Shown one piece after another: positions 1-6,782 of a stretch of DNA of 8,731 nucleotides. This DNA comes from Nitrospiria bacterium. GTDB taxonomy: Bacteria > Nitrospirota > Nitrospiria > JACQBZ01. The DNA is taken from NCBI GenBank assembly GCA_919901335.1, contig CAKKOZ010000080.1, positions 1 to 8,731 of the forward strand, given 5' to 3'. Position 1 is the stretch's first letter; every line of letters begins with the position of its first letter. Both the position numbers and the translations under genes were made by a program. The notes under the pieces were generated by a model that did not search any database, was not told the origin of the DNA, and was given only the letters and a program-made list of their open reading frames with translations.

Positions 1-59
1 CGCCGAGTACGGGCCCGTCGAGCACAGGCACGCAGCAGACCGGTAGAAAGGGGGGTATT

Positions 60-268
60 GTGAGAAGCAAGGGAACGGTGAAATGGTTCAACGACCGGAA
101 GGGGTTCGGGTTCATCACGGTGGAAGACGGCAAGGACGTGTTTGTGCATTATTCCGCATTGCAGGGTGACGGGTTTAAGACATTAAAAGAAGGGAGGCGG
201 TTGAGTTTGATGTCGTGGACGGTGCCAAAGAGCCGCAGGCGACCAATGTGGTGCGTCTGTCAGCTTGA
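60..268 (+). pseudogene. Cold-shock domain protein (CspA family), frameshifted
   Basis: The GTG start follows a purine-rich AAAGGGGGG stretch. The first 45 residues are a textbook cold-shock domain: GTVKWFN at the start, RNP1 KGFGFI (residues 14-19), RNP2 VFVH (27-30), then a GDGFKTLKEG segment. After codon GGG at 192-194 the frame loses the family pattern. Reading from 194 in the neighbouring frame restores it (EAVEFDVVDGAKEPQATNVV, then RLSA) and stops at TGA 266-268. One G missing from a run GGGG near 191-194 explains this; the repaired protein would be 69 residues, the normal Csp length. The family binds single-stranded RNA/DNA in the cytoplasm as an RNA chaperone. As written, the GTG frame runs on to 428 and fuses to the downstream lipoprotein, which is surely not the natural product. 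The lesion may be a real mutation or a homopolymer sequencing error. Confidence 0.9.
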
Positions 269-288
269 TGGATTGCGTTTCTATCGCG

Positions 289-294
289 AGGAGG
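289..294 (+). promoter_or_regulatory. Ribosome binding site of the small lipoprotein
   Basis: AGGAGG, a full Shine-Dalgarno core followed by T, lies five bases before ATG 300. It decides that translation restarts here, and that the lipoprotein is a separate gene and not a C-terminal extension of the frameshifted cold-shock reading frame. Confidence 0.85.
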
Positions 295-299
295 TGTCT

Positions 300-428
300 A
301 TGAAAAAGAGTGTGCTTATATTGCTGCTGCTGTCTCTGGCCGGAAGTTTTGTTATCACCGGTTGTTACAGCAAGCCCCCGGGTTCTGAACCGGAAAAGCC
401 TTCGGAGCAATCATCCGAACAGAAATAG
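300..428 (+). CDS. Small hypothetical lipoprotein (42 aa)
   Basis: The protein has a signal peptide of the lipoprotein type: MKK, a strongly hydrophobic stretch (residues 5-19), then a lipobox ITGC with Cys22 as the expected lipidated residue. The mature part is only about 21 residues, rich in Pro, Ser, Glu, Gln and Lys and likely disordered. The predicted route is Sec export, cleavage by signal peptidase II and anchoring to a membrane; Tyr-Ser after the Cys gives no inner-membrane retention signal of the Asp+2 type. Start ATG 300 is chosen because of a perfect AGGAGG five bases upstream. The gene lies 31 bases behind the cold-shock stop and in front of a strong hairpin, so the two may be co-transcribed. 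I do not recognise a named family. It is comparable in size to entericidin-like or other tiny lipoproteins, but nothing in the mature sequence supports such a call. Confidence 0.75.
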   Translation: MKKSVLILLLLSLAGSFVITGCYSKPPGSEPEKPSEQSSEQK

Positions 429-442
429 CGTCGGACTTTTTT

Positions 443-474
443 AAAGGCCTATCCGCCTCGGTGGATAGGCCTTT
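443..474 (+). terminator. Rho-independent-type terminator hairpin
   Basis: A perfect 12-bp inverted repeat (AAAGGCCTATCC / GGATAGGCCTTT) with an 8-base loop lies 15 bases after the lipoprotein stop. The 3' arm ends in TTT and is followed by GTCTGTCTTC, which is T-rich but interrupted, so the U-tract is imperfect. On the minus strand the sequence after the stem is A-rich, which argues for function on the plus strand. It most likely ends the csp-lipoprotein transcript. Confidence 0.75.
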
Positions 475-507
475 GTCTGTCTTCAACATGAAACCCCTTC
501 GGATTGG

Positions 508-537
508 TTGACTTCTTATACTAACATCTGGTATTGT
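508..537 (+). promoter_or_regulatory. Putative sigma70 promoter of the TPR-ATPase operon
   Basis: TTGACT (508-513) matches the -35 consensus at five of six positions. After an 18-base spacer comes TATTGT (532-537), preceded by TGG, so it resembles an extended -10. Transcription would begin near 544, leaving a short leader that still contains the GAGGT ribosome site. TATACT at 517-522 is a better -10 by sequence but has no -35 at the right distance. This is inferred from motif matching only. Confidence 0.45.
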
Positions 538-555
538 CCAAAGAAGTTGTCTTCC

Positions 556-560
556 GAGGT
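556..560 (+). promoter_or_regulatory. Ribosome binding site supporting a TTG start
   Basis: GAGGT sits five bases before TTG 566. No ATG or GTG in frame lies nearby, and the first residues after TTG (ADKAKILENAQTYMAKGQLDKA) already belong to the first TPR helix pair, so TTG is the most credible start. Confidence 0.65.
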
Positions 561-565
561 TCAAA

Positions 566-3064
566 TTGGCTGATAAAGCGAAGATTCTTGAAAATGCCCA
601 GACCTATATGGCGAAAGGGCAGCTTGATAAGGCGATTGAAGAGTGGCAGAAGCTGATCTCTGAATCGCCTAATGATGGAAACATTTATAACACCATCGGG
701 GATCTTTTATTCAAGAAAAACGACCTTCCAAAAGCCATTGAGACCTATCTCAAAGGGGCCGGGGTGTTCCATGCCGCCGGATTTTCCCTCAAAACAATCG
801 CGATCTATAAAAAGCTGATCAAGCTGGTTCCGCAACGTCTTGATATTCGGATCAAACTCGGTGATCTCAATGCCGAACGGGGTCTGACTGGAAACGCGAT
901 TGAGGACTATCTCACGGCCGCCAAGCAGTACTCTCAAGAAGGGAATGTCAAAGAGGCTCTGGAAGTCTACCGAAAGATTGCCGATCTCGATCCGTCCAAT
1001 ACGGCGATCCGGATGAAGCTTGCCGATCTGTGCTTGAAAGAGGGGTTACAGCAGCAGGCGATCGGTGAATTTTTAAAGGTCGCCGAGTCGTATTTTCAGG
1101 CAAACCAGTCGAAAGAGGCCGAAGTCCTCTGTGAGCGGATCTTGAAACTGGATCCCAAGAACGAGACCGCTCGTAAACTGATGGGCCGTCCGGCCGTTTC
1201 TCAAGAAACCCCTTCCAAACCGGAGCCTTTATCGAAGGAGCAACTGCTTTCCCAAATCGGCGGCGCGATCGAAAAAGGCCTTTTAGCCGAGGCCCGGGAT
1301 CTTCTGAGTCAGTTCATGGAGCAAAACCCCGATGATCCGGTCGGTCCTTACAAACTCGGAACGGTTCTATTGAAGACAGGGAGAAAAGACGAGGCCTTCG
1401 ACCAGTTCAAGAAGGCTGCGGACCACTATGTAGGCCGGAGCGAATACGGCCAGGCCGGAAAATTATTAAAGGATTATCTCGAAACGGATCCGGACCGGAT
1501 CGAGGCTCATTTGAAGCTTGCGGAGGTGTATGAACGGGGAAGCAACCTGTCTCTGGCCGTCTCGGTCTATGCCCATGTGATTGACGACAGCCTGGCTTCC
1601 GGTGAAACGGCACTGGCAAAAGATCTGTACGCCAAAATCAAAACGCTGGAGCCTCAACATCGCGATGTTCGGCGGCTGCGGTATACCTTTGAAACGGCGG
1701 AGATTTCTCGGCCCCGTATCGTTCCTCCGGAAACGGATCGTTTACCTGGAGCCGCCGTTCCGTCTCCAGTCGAACCGGCGCCGATGGCGGATCCGGCCGC
1801 GCTTCACTGTCTTTTCACGGAGGCCGAGGTCTATTTAAAATACGGCTTGTCGGTGAAGGCGATTGAGCAGCTTGAGCAGGTTCTCGCGATGGATCCCGAA
1901 AATGAAACGGCCCATCAGCAATTGAAGGATATCTACAAAAGCGAAGGGCAGACCGCGAAGGCCGTTGACGAATGCCTCCGTCTGATCGAGATTTATAAAA
2001 AGACGGGTGATCCGGAACGCCGGATGGCCGTTCTGGAAGAGGCGAAGGGCCTCGATCCGGAGAATCCACGCATTCGAGAGGCCACGGATAGGACCCCCAT
2101 CGTGGAGTCCGGTCGTACCGAGATCTCGTCCGGCTCGCTTCAAGGGAAAGAAGATGTCTCTGAACAGATGGCCGAGGCCGACTTTTACGATCAGCAGGGA
2201 CTTCGGGATGAGGCTGGAAAAATCCACGAGCTGATCCTGACGCCTCGTCAGGATCCTCCGGCCTCCATCGAAAAATTGGAAGCCCTTGAAACTGAAGAAG
2301 CCCTTGAAGAAGAAATGAAGGCCCAGAAGGAAGCCCCTGCTTCGATTCAGAAACCGAAACTGCCACAACCGGCCGAGGTGAAATCGACCGATGAGCAGAG
2401 GCTGGACGAGGAGCTGGAAAAATCCTTCGCCCCGTTTATGAGCGGGGATTCGGTCAGCAAAGAGTTGGACGACATTTTTTCAGAGTTCCACAAGGACGCG
2501 GAGCAGGTTGCGGATAGCATCGATTATGAGACCCATTACAATCTGGGGATCGCCTACAAGGAAATGGGGCTTCTCACCGAGGCCATGGTTGAATTTAAGC
2601 AGGCCATGAACGGGCCGGATCGGTTCATTGATGCCTCCCATATGCTGGCCGCCTGCCATCGGGACAATGGAAACAACCAGGACGCGATCGAATTTTTAGA
2701 GCGGGCCCTTTCCGACTCGCGATGCAATGAAGCCCAAGGCCTTTGGCTGCGCTACGACCTGGCCTCTCTGTATGAAAAAGAATCGCGCCTGGAAAAGGCC
2801 CTGGCCCTGTTTAACGAGATCGCCCGCTTGGACCGGAATTTTAAGGACGTCGTTCAGCGCGTTGAAAATCTGGAAGGCCTCCTTGGAAAACCGAAACAGA
2901 AAACTCAGGCAATCAAAGAGACCGGGGAGGAAGAGGAAGACGTGGATGCCATGATGGAACGGATTTTAGGCGAGTCCCTACCCGGGACCAAGACAAAAAA
3001 GGCAAAAACCGGCGCCAGTTCAAAAGCCGATGCAAAAAAAAGAGACCGCATATCCTATCTCTAA
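566..3064 (+). CDS. Large tetratricopeptide-repeat scaffold protein (832 aa)
   Basis: The protein is made of TPR-like helical hairpins in several blocks. Residues 5-205 carry about five repeats with the typical pattern (A..Y...G....A...Y.K......P), for example GQLDKAIEEWQKLI, NVKEALEVYRKIADLDP and QSKEAEVLCERILKLDP. Further blocks lie at about 225-375, 415-505 and 655-770; the last opens with a well-kept THYNLGIAYKEMGLLTEAMVEF. Pro- and Glu-rich linkers (380-410, 510-640) separate them, and the C-terminus (780-832) is acidic then Lys-rich and probably disordered. There is no signal peptide or membrane segment, so it should be cytoplasmic. TPRs bind other proteins; the exact partner is unknown. 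The gene is followed after 15 bases by an ExeA/GspA-like ATPase, so the two probably act together, perhaps like MshN and MshM of MSHA pili, though the architectures are not identical. Start is TTG with GAGGT five bases upstream. Confidence 0.9.
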   Translation: MADKAKILENAQTYMAKGQLDKAIEEWQKLISESPNDGNIYNTIGDLLFKKNDLPKAIETYLKGAGVFHAAGFSLKTIAIYKKLIKLVPQRLDIRIKLGDLNAERGLTGNAIEDYLTAAKQYSQEGNVKEALEVYRKIADLDPSNTAIRMKLADLCLKEGLQQQAIGEFLKVAESYFQANQSKEAEVLCERILKLDPKNETARKLMGRPAVSQETPSKPEPLSKEQLLSQIGGAIEKGLLAEARDLLSQFMEQNPDDPVGPYKLGTVLLKTGRKDEAFDQFKKAADHYVGRSEYGQAGKLLKDYLETDPDRIEAHLKLAEVYERGSNLSLAVSVYAHVIDDSLASGETALAKDLYAKIKTLEPQHRDVRRLRYTFETAEISRPRIVPPETDRLPGAAVPSPVEPAPMADPAALHCLFTEAEVYLKYGLSVKAIEQLEQVLAMDPENETAHQQLKDIYKSEGQTAKAVDECLRLIEIYKKTGDPERRMAVLEEAKGLDPENPRIREATDRTPIVESGRTEISSGSLQGKEDVSEQMAEADFYDQQGLRDEAGKIHELILTPRQDPPASIEKLEALETEEALEEEMKAQKEAPASIQKPKLPQPAEVKSTDEQRLDEELEKSFAPFMSGDSVSKELDDIFSEFHKDAEQVADSIDYETHYNLGIAYKEMGLLTEAMVEFKQAMNGPDRFIDASHMLAACHRDNGNNQDAIEFLERALSDSRCNEAQGLWLRYDLASLYEKESRLEKALALFNEIARLDRNFKDVVQRVENLEGLLGKPKQKTQAIKETGEEEEDVDAMMERILGESLPGTKTKKAKTGASSKADAKKRDRISYL

Positions 3065-3079
3065 GGGAAGCACCGCTGT

Positions 3080-3898
3080 ATGAGCTATCTTGAGCATTAC
3101 AATCTGCAAGAAGAGCCTTTCTCGATCTCGGTCGACAGCCGGTTCTATTACAACAGCAAACACCATACCGAGGCCCTGATCCGGCTCAAGTACGCGGCCG
3201 AAGAACGAAAAGGGCTGGCGCTGTTGGTCGGGGACGTCGGGGCCGGAAAGACAACACTGGCTCGAAGGCTTCTGGACGAGCTGGATGAAAAGAGTTACGA
3301 GTCGGCGCTTCTGATCGTCATTCACGGCGCGATCACTTCGGAATGGCTTCTTCGGAAGATTTCGGTCCAGCTGGGCGTTGAAAAACCGGCCGAGACAAAG
3401 ACGGATCTGCTGGGCCAGTTGTATCACCGCCTGGCCGAGATCCATAACCAGAAGAAGAAGGCCGTGGTCTTGATTGACGAAGCCCAGATGCTTCAGACCC
3501 GGGAGATCATGGAAGAGTTTCGAGGCATCCTGAACATCGAACTGGACGGCCATAAATTGGTCACCTTTATTTTATTCGGGCTGCAGGAGATCGACCAGCA
3601 CCTTGCGCTGGATGAACCGTTAAGACAGCGGGTGGCCATCCGGTATCGTCTTCCGGCCTTTACGGAAGCCTCCACCGAGGAGTATGTGAAATACCGGCTC
3701 CAGATCGCCGGCTGTAAGAAGGAGATCTTCACCCAAACGGCCTACGCGGCGCTTCATCAATATGCAAAGGGGATGCCCCGCCTGATCAACACCCTCTGCG
3801 ACAACGCCCTCCTGGAAGCCTACCTTCGCAAGAAGGATCGCGTCGATCACGACATGATCCACGAAATCGCGATTGATTTGAATCTGGCGGCGAAATAA
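3080..3898 (+). CDS. ExeA/GspA-like AAA+ ATPase (272 aa)
   Basis: This is a single AAA+ domain of the ExeA/GspA/MshM type. The N-terminus YLEHYNLQEEPFSIS is the family's usual opening. Walker A is GDVGAGKTT (residues 51-59, Lys57), Walker B is AVVLIDEAQ (128-136, Asp133-Glu134), the likely arginine finger is in LRQRV (Arg184), and sensor 2 is in GMPRLIN (Arg234). Full-length ExeA is about twice as long and continues with a membrane segment and a peptidoglycan-binding domain. This protein stops after the ATPase, so it lacks its own wall anchor and presumably works through a partner, most obviously the TPR protein encoded 15 bases upstream. Known relatives help assemble type II secretion secretins or MSHA pili; members of the same fold also include transposition regulators (TniB/IstB-like), but no transposase gene is nearby. 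AAGGGA about eleven bases before the ATG serves as a ribosome site. Confidence 0.9.
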   Translation: MSYLEHYNLQEEPFSISVDSRFYYNSKHHTEALIRLKYAAEERKGLALLVGDVGAGKTTLARRLLDELDEKSYESALLIVIHGAITSEWLLRKISVQLGVEKPAETKTDLLGQLYHRLAEIHNQKKKAVVLIDEAQMLQTREIMEEFRGILNIELDGHKLVTFILFGLQEIDQHLALDEPLRQRVAIRYRLPAFTEASTEEYVKYRLQIAGCKKEIFTQTAYAALHQYAKGMPRLINTLCDNALLEAYLRKKDRVDHDMIHEIAIDLNLAAK

Positions 3899-3902
3899 AG
3901 AC

Positions 3903-3926
3903 CGGATGGAGGGTGTTTCTCATCCG
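3903..3926. terminator. Weak hairpin between convergent genes
   Basis: CGGATG and CATCCG form a 6-bp stem around a 12-base loop, in the 21-base gap between the ATPase stop and the dehydrogenase stop and overlapping the latter. Neither strand has a T-tract after it. It could slow polymerase from both sides, but the stem is short and chance is a fair explanation. Confidence 0.25.
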
Positions 3927-4879
3927 ACCGCATTGGGCGCCCGTGTTCCCCCCAAGACGGCCTGAATATTCTCGATCACGATGAACCCCATTTTTGTCCG
4001 GGTCTCAACCGTGGCGCTGCCGAGATGGGGGAGCAAGACCACGTTGGGCAAGCGAAGAAGCCCGGGATGGACCTTCGGCTCCTCCTCAAAAACATCCAGG
4101 CCGGCCCCGGCGATCGTTCCCTTCTTTAATGCGATCACCAGCGCCTTCTCATCTACAATGGGACCCCTCGCCGTGTTGACAAGGAGCGCCGCGCTTTTCA
4201 TGCGGTCCAATACCCCGCGATGGATCAGGTGGCGGGTTTCGTGCGTCAGCGGGACATGCAGGCTGACGATGTCGGCAGCGGTCAATAATCTCGATAGCGG
4301 TTGGTAGGATGCGCGGTATTTTTTTTCAAGGCGGTCCGGGAGCCGATGGCGGTTGTGATAAATCAGCCGCATTCCGAATCCGAAGGCCCTCCGGGCGACG
4401 GCCTGGCCGATCCGTCCCATTCCGATGATCCCTAACGTCCTTCCGGTGAGGTCCATGCCCAGAAGCTGGGTCGGGTTCCATCCCGTCCACCGGCCGGTTC
4501 TCACGAGCCGATCGCCTTCCGGAACGCGCCGCGCGAGACTCAGGATCAGCGACCAAGTCAAATCGGCCGTCGCCTCGGTGAGAACGCCGGGCGTGTTCGT
4601 CACGGCGATCCCCCTGGACGAGGCCGTCTTCAGATCAATGTTGTTGTAACCGACGGCATAATTCGCGATGACCCTCAATGCGGGGTTGCTTCCAATCACC
4701 TCCGCATCCACCCGGTCGGACAGCATCGATATGACGGCCTGCCTTCCGCGCATCCCCCGGATCATCTCGGGCTGGGTCAGCGGGCGGTCCAGGGCGTTGT
4801 ATTTCAGATCGAACCGCCTTTTCAGTTCGGCCATGACTTGATCCGGCAGGATTCGGGTAAGAAAAACAGAAGGTTTCAT
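3920..4879 (-). CDS. D-2-hydroxyacid dehydrogenase, glyoxylate/hydroxypyruvate reductase type (319 aa)
   Basis: The enzyme belongs to the NAD(P)-dependent D-isomer-specific 2-hydroxyacid dehydrogenase family, which interconverts 2-oxoacids and D-2-hydroxyacids. Visible marks are the substrate-loop region ANYAVGYNNID (72-82), TNTPGVLTEATADL (94-107), the Rossmann motif GMGRIG (153-158), and the catalytic triad Arg238 (NTARGP), Glu267 (DVFEEEP) and His285 (LLPHLGSAT). Length is normal for GyaR-like glyoxylate reductases, and the motif wording fits that branch better than phosphoglycerate dehydrogenase, which carries an extra regulatory domain. The exact substrate cannot be read from sequence. 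The frame stays open upstream to 5386, but ATG 4879 is chosen: GAGG lies five bases before it, the protein then begins at the usual family start (MKPSVFLTR), and the upstream extension is non-homologous repeat sequence plus antisense of the oppA start. It converges with the ATPase gene and diverges from the opp operon. Confidence 0.92.
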   Translation of the reverse strand: MKPSVFLTRILPDQVMAELKRRFDLKYNALDRPLTQPEMIRGMRGRQAVISMLSDRVDAEVIGSNPALRVIANYAVGYNNIDLKTASSRGIAVTNTPGVLTEATADLTWSLILSLARRVPEGDRLVRTGRWTGWNPTQLLGMDLTGRTLGIIGMGRIGQAVARRAFGFGMRLIYHNRHRLPDRLEKKYRASYQPLSRLLTAADIVSLHVPLTHETRHLIHRGVLDRMKSAALLVNTARGPIVDEKALVIALKKGTIAGAGLDVFEEEPKVHPGLLRLPNVVLLPHLGSATVETRTKMGFIVIENIQAVLGGTRAPNAVG

Positions 4880-5056
4880 TCCATCCTCGTGATTAAACTC
4901 CCCCGGGCTCTGCCCAGCGAGCACGGCGAGCGAGAGGGGGAGGCGACTATCGTACTCCGCAAACTCTTCGAATTTGCTTCGCGCTGCGGGTAAACCGCAG
5001 CTTGACCCGGCTTTGCCGGTGAGCGAGGATCTGGCTCTGCCAGTCCGAGCGCGGGG

Positions 5057-5100
5057 TGTGGGGGCATCGGAGGATACGAAGTACCGCACGGGCCCCCACA
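5057..5100. repeat. 9-bp perfect inverted repeat with 26-base loop
   Basis: TGTGGGGGC pairs exactly with GCCCCCACA. The loop holds a smaller potential hairpin (CGG...TAC-GAA-GTA...CCG), so the whole could fold as a branched or extended stem on either strand. There is no T-tract after it, so a simple intrinsic terminator is unlikely. It is part of the larger structured block. Confidence 0.6.
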
Positions 5101-5101
5101 G

Positions 5102-5151
5102 ATGATGGCGGCGACGTGAGCCCCTGTCATAGTATTTTGAGCCGCCATCAT
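5102..5151. repeat. 11-bp perfect inverted repeat upstream of oppA
   Basis: ATGATGGCGGC and GCCGCCATCAT are exact reverse complements around a 28-base loop. The 3' arm ends one base before a TATAAT box, so the repeat overlaps where the -35 region of an oppA promoter would lie. It could be a regulator site, the last unit of the repeat element, or both. Confidence 0.6.
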
Positions 5152-5152
5152 A

Positions 5153-5158
5153 TATAAT
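5153..5158 (+). promoter_or_regulatory. Perfect -10 box (TATAAT) before oppA
   Basis: TATAAT lies 40 bases before ATG 5199 and would place transcription start near 5165. At 17 bases upstream the hexamer (5130-5135, TAGTAT) is not a good -35. TGTCAT at 5125-5130 is closer in sequence but 22 bases away. The promoter may therefore need an activator, or the match may be chance. Confidence 0.45.
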
Positions 5159-5198
5159 CGGGCGCGGGATTTCAATCCTTCTGAATGATGGATTGCCG

Positions 5199-6782
5199 AT
5201 GAATCGAAGCATCATCATAGGGGCCGTGATCGCGGGACTGGCGCTGGCCATGCTGTTTATCCGCCCGGACATGCGCGCGCCGAACACGTCGGATGAGCGG
5301 GTTTTTCGGATGACGCTTTCCAACGAGCCGCCGACGCTGGACTGGAATCTCGCCACCGACAGCGTTTCCTTTACCGTGCTGATCAATCTGATGGAGGGGC
5401 TTACGGAATACGACGAGGCGCTCCGGCCCCGGCCGGCCGCAGCCCGCTCCTGGGAGGTTTCGCCCGACGGCCGGGTCTATCGCTTTCACTTGAGCGAGGA
5501 TGCCCGCTGGAGCGATGGAAAGCCGGTCACGGCCGGGGACTTCGAGTATTCCTGGAAACGCCTCTTAAATCCGAAGACCGCGGCGGAGTACGCTTACTTC
5601 CTGTACGATATCGTCGGCGCCGAAGACTATAACACCGGGAAAGTGCATGATCCGGAATCGGTCGGAGTCCGCGCGCTGAACGACCGGACGCTTGAGGTCC
5701 GGTTGAGAAAGCCGATCGTTTTTTTTCCGAGCATCACCACCTTCATGGTGACCTTTCCGCTGCGCCGGGATGTCGTTGAGAAATTCGGCGAGCGGTGGAC
5801 CGAGCCGGGGACGATCGTGACCAATGGGCCTTTCGTGCTGGACGAATGGCGGCATGAATACAAGCTGACCTTGCGTCCGAACCCGTATTATAATGGACCC
5901 CGGCCGGCGCTGGGGACGGTGGTGATGTTTATCGTCAACGAATCCACGACGGCCCTGACGCTGTACGAGACCGGCGATCTTGAGATGGCCCATCTGCCGC
6001 CCGAGGCGATCGCCGCGTATCTGGGAAAACCCGAATATATCACGGCGCCGCTCCTTCGCGGCTATTACTACGGCTTCAATGTCGAAAAACCGCCCTTTAC
6101 CGATCCCCGGCTCCGGCGCGCGTTTTCGATGGCGATTGACCGGAGAGAATTTCCGGCGATCCTGAAACGAGGCGAGATCCCGTCCTCATTCTGGATCCCG
6201 CCTGGAATGCCCTACCATAATCCCGCGATCGGCCCGCCGTTTGATCCCAAAGCGGCCCGAACGCTTCTGGCCGAGGCCGGTTATCCCTCCGGCCTTGGTT
6301 TCCCGACCGTCACGGCGGCCTTTAATACCGGTCCGGAGAACAGCCTGATCGCCGAGAACCTTCAGGCGCAGTGGAAACGGAATCTGGGGCTGGACGTTCG
6401 GCTGGACAATCAGGAATGGAAGGTCTATCTCCAAGGCCTCCAGACCGACCCGCCGCCCCTGTTCCGGCTGGGATGGGGCGCGGACTATCCCGATCCGGAC
6501 AACTTTATGAATTTGTTCACCTCGACCAGCGGGAATAACAGGACTCGCTGGAAGAATGCCCGTTATGACGAGCTGATCCGGTCGGCCGCGGCTGATCCCG
6601 ACCCGGCCCGGCGGCAGGCGGCCTACGATGAGGCCCAGCGGATTTTGCTCGAAACGGACGCGGCGATCATGCCGCTCTTTGTGGCGACACAAAACTGGCT
6701 GGTCAAACCCTACGTCCGCGGGCTTCGGATCAACGCGCTGGAGCTGCTTGATTTGAAAAATGTTCATCTGGAGCGACCGTGA
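5199..6782 (+). CDS. oppA: Oligopeptide ABC transporter, substrate-binding protein (527 aa)
   Basis: This is a family 5 extracellular solute-binding protein that would capture peptides outside the inner membrane and hand them to the OppB/OppC channel. Features resembling E. coli OppA in order are NEPPTLDWNLATD (42-54), EGLTEYD (66-72), a block around WSDGKPVTAGDFEYSWKRL (104-122), EKFGERWTEPGTIVTNGPF (194-212), NPYYNG (228-233), FTDPRLRRAFSMAIDR (300-315), WIPPGMP (332-338) and GWGADYPDPDNF (425-436). The N-terminus has a hydrophobic segment (residues 4-20) with no Cys and no clear AXA site, so it may be an uncleaved membrane anchor; it is not a lipoprotein. ATG 5199 is preferred to the in-frame TTG 5193 two codons earlier; the ribosome site is weak for both (TGGA at 5189-5192). 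The stop overlaps the oppB start by 4 bases. Peptide class is not certain; DppA or murein-peptide specificity is possible. Confidence 0.9.
   Translation: MNRSIIIGAVIAGLALAMLFIRPDMRAPNTSDERVFRMTLSNEPPTLDWNLATDSVSFTVLINLMEGLTEYDEALRPRPAAARSWEVSPDGRVYRFHLSEDARWSDGKPVTAGDFEYSWKRLLNPKTAAEYAYFLYDIVGAEDYNTGKVHDPESVGVRALNDRTLEVRLRKPIVFFPSITTFMVTFPLRRDVVEKFGERWTEPGTIVTNGPFVLDEWRHEYKLTLRPNPYYNGPRPALGTVVMFIVNESTTALTLYETGDLEMAHLPPEAIAAYLGKPEYITAPLLRGYYYGFNVEKPPFTDPRLRRAFSMAIDRREFPAILKRGEIPSSFWIPPGMPYHNPAIGPPFDPKAARTLLAEAGYPSGLGFPTVTAAFNTGPENSLIAENLQAQWKRNLGLDVRLDNQEWKVYLQGLQTDPPPLFRLGWGADYPDPDNFMNLFTSTSGNNRTRWKNARYDELIRSAAADPDPARRQAAYDEAQRILLETDAAIMPLFVATQNWLVKPYVRGLRINALELLDLKNVHLERP

Larger units (their letters stand above)
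4898..5151. repeat. Intergenic cluster of GC-rich inverted repeats
   Basis: This fills nearly all of the 319-base gap between the divergent dehydrogenase and oppA genes, where I find no credible gene. It contains at least six inverted repeats in order: CTCCCCC/GGGGGAG (4898-4904/4936-4942) enclosing GGGC-TCT-GCCC (4905-4915); GCTGCGG/CCGCAGC with loop GTAAA (4983-5001); CCGGC-TTT-GCCGG (5007-5019); CTGGC-TCT-GCCAG (5031-5043); a 9-bp stem 5057-5065/5092-5100; and an 11-bp stem 5102-5112/5141-5151. Three of them share a GGC-TYT-GCC triloop core. Such composition resembles REP/BIME-like or other dispersed intergenic elements. Minus-strand frames happen to stay open across it, but the translations show no family features. 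Whether copies exist elsewhere cannot be seen from this window. Confidence 0.6.

Noticed and set aside
1..46. Possible tail of an upstream gene ending at TAG 44-46 (AEYGPVEHRHAADR)
   Set aside because: Fourteen codons at a window edge are too few. Two other frames are also open there, so I cannot tell coding from chance.
60..428. A single 122-residue Csp-lipoprotein fusion gene
   Set aside because: The middle segment matches no family in this frame, whereas a one-base shift restores a complete Csp. A perfect ribosome site marks an independent start at 300.
1815..2368. Two long antisense frames inside the TPR gene (about 180 residues each)
   Set aside because: Both are Arg/Pro- or Phe-rich shadows of a clearly real TPR coding frame and show no recognisable domain.
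4892..4897. TTTAAT as a -10 box for the dehydrogenase on the minus strand
   Set aside because: The resulting transcript would start inside the ribosome site, and no -35 hexamer is seen at the right distance.
4898..5151. CRISPR array or tRNA in the structured intergenic block
   Set aside because: The hairpins differ in sequence and spacing, there are no regular direct repeats with spacers, and no cloverleaf or T-loop motif is visible.
4876..5175. Minus-strand 99-residue frame over the intergenic region
   Set aside because: Its length comes from GC-rich repeat sequence and it overlaps the dehydrogenase start. No domain, signal peptide or ribosome site supports it.
4880..5386. N-terminal extension of the dehydrogenase to 488 residues
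   Set aside because: The extra residues are translations of intergenic hairpins and of the antisense of oppA. ATG 4879 has a good ribosome site and fits the family start.
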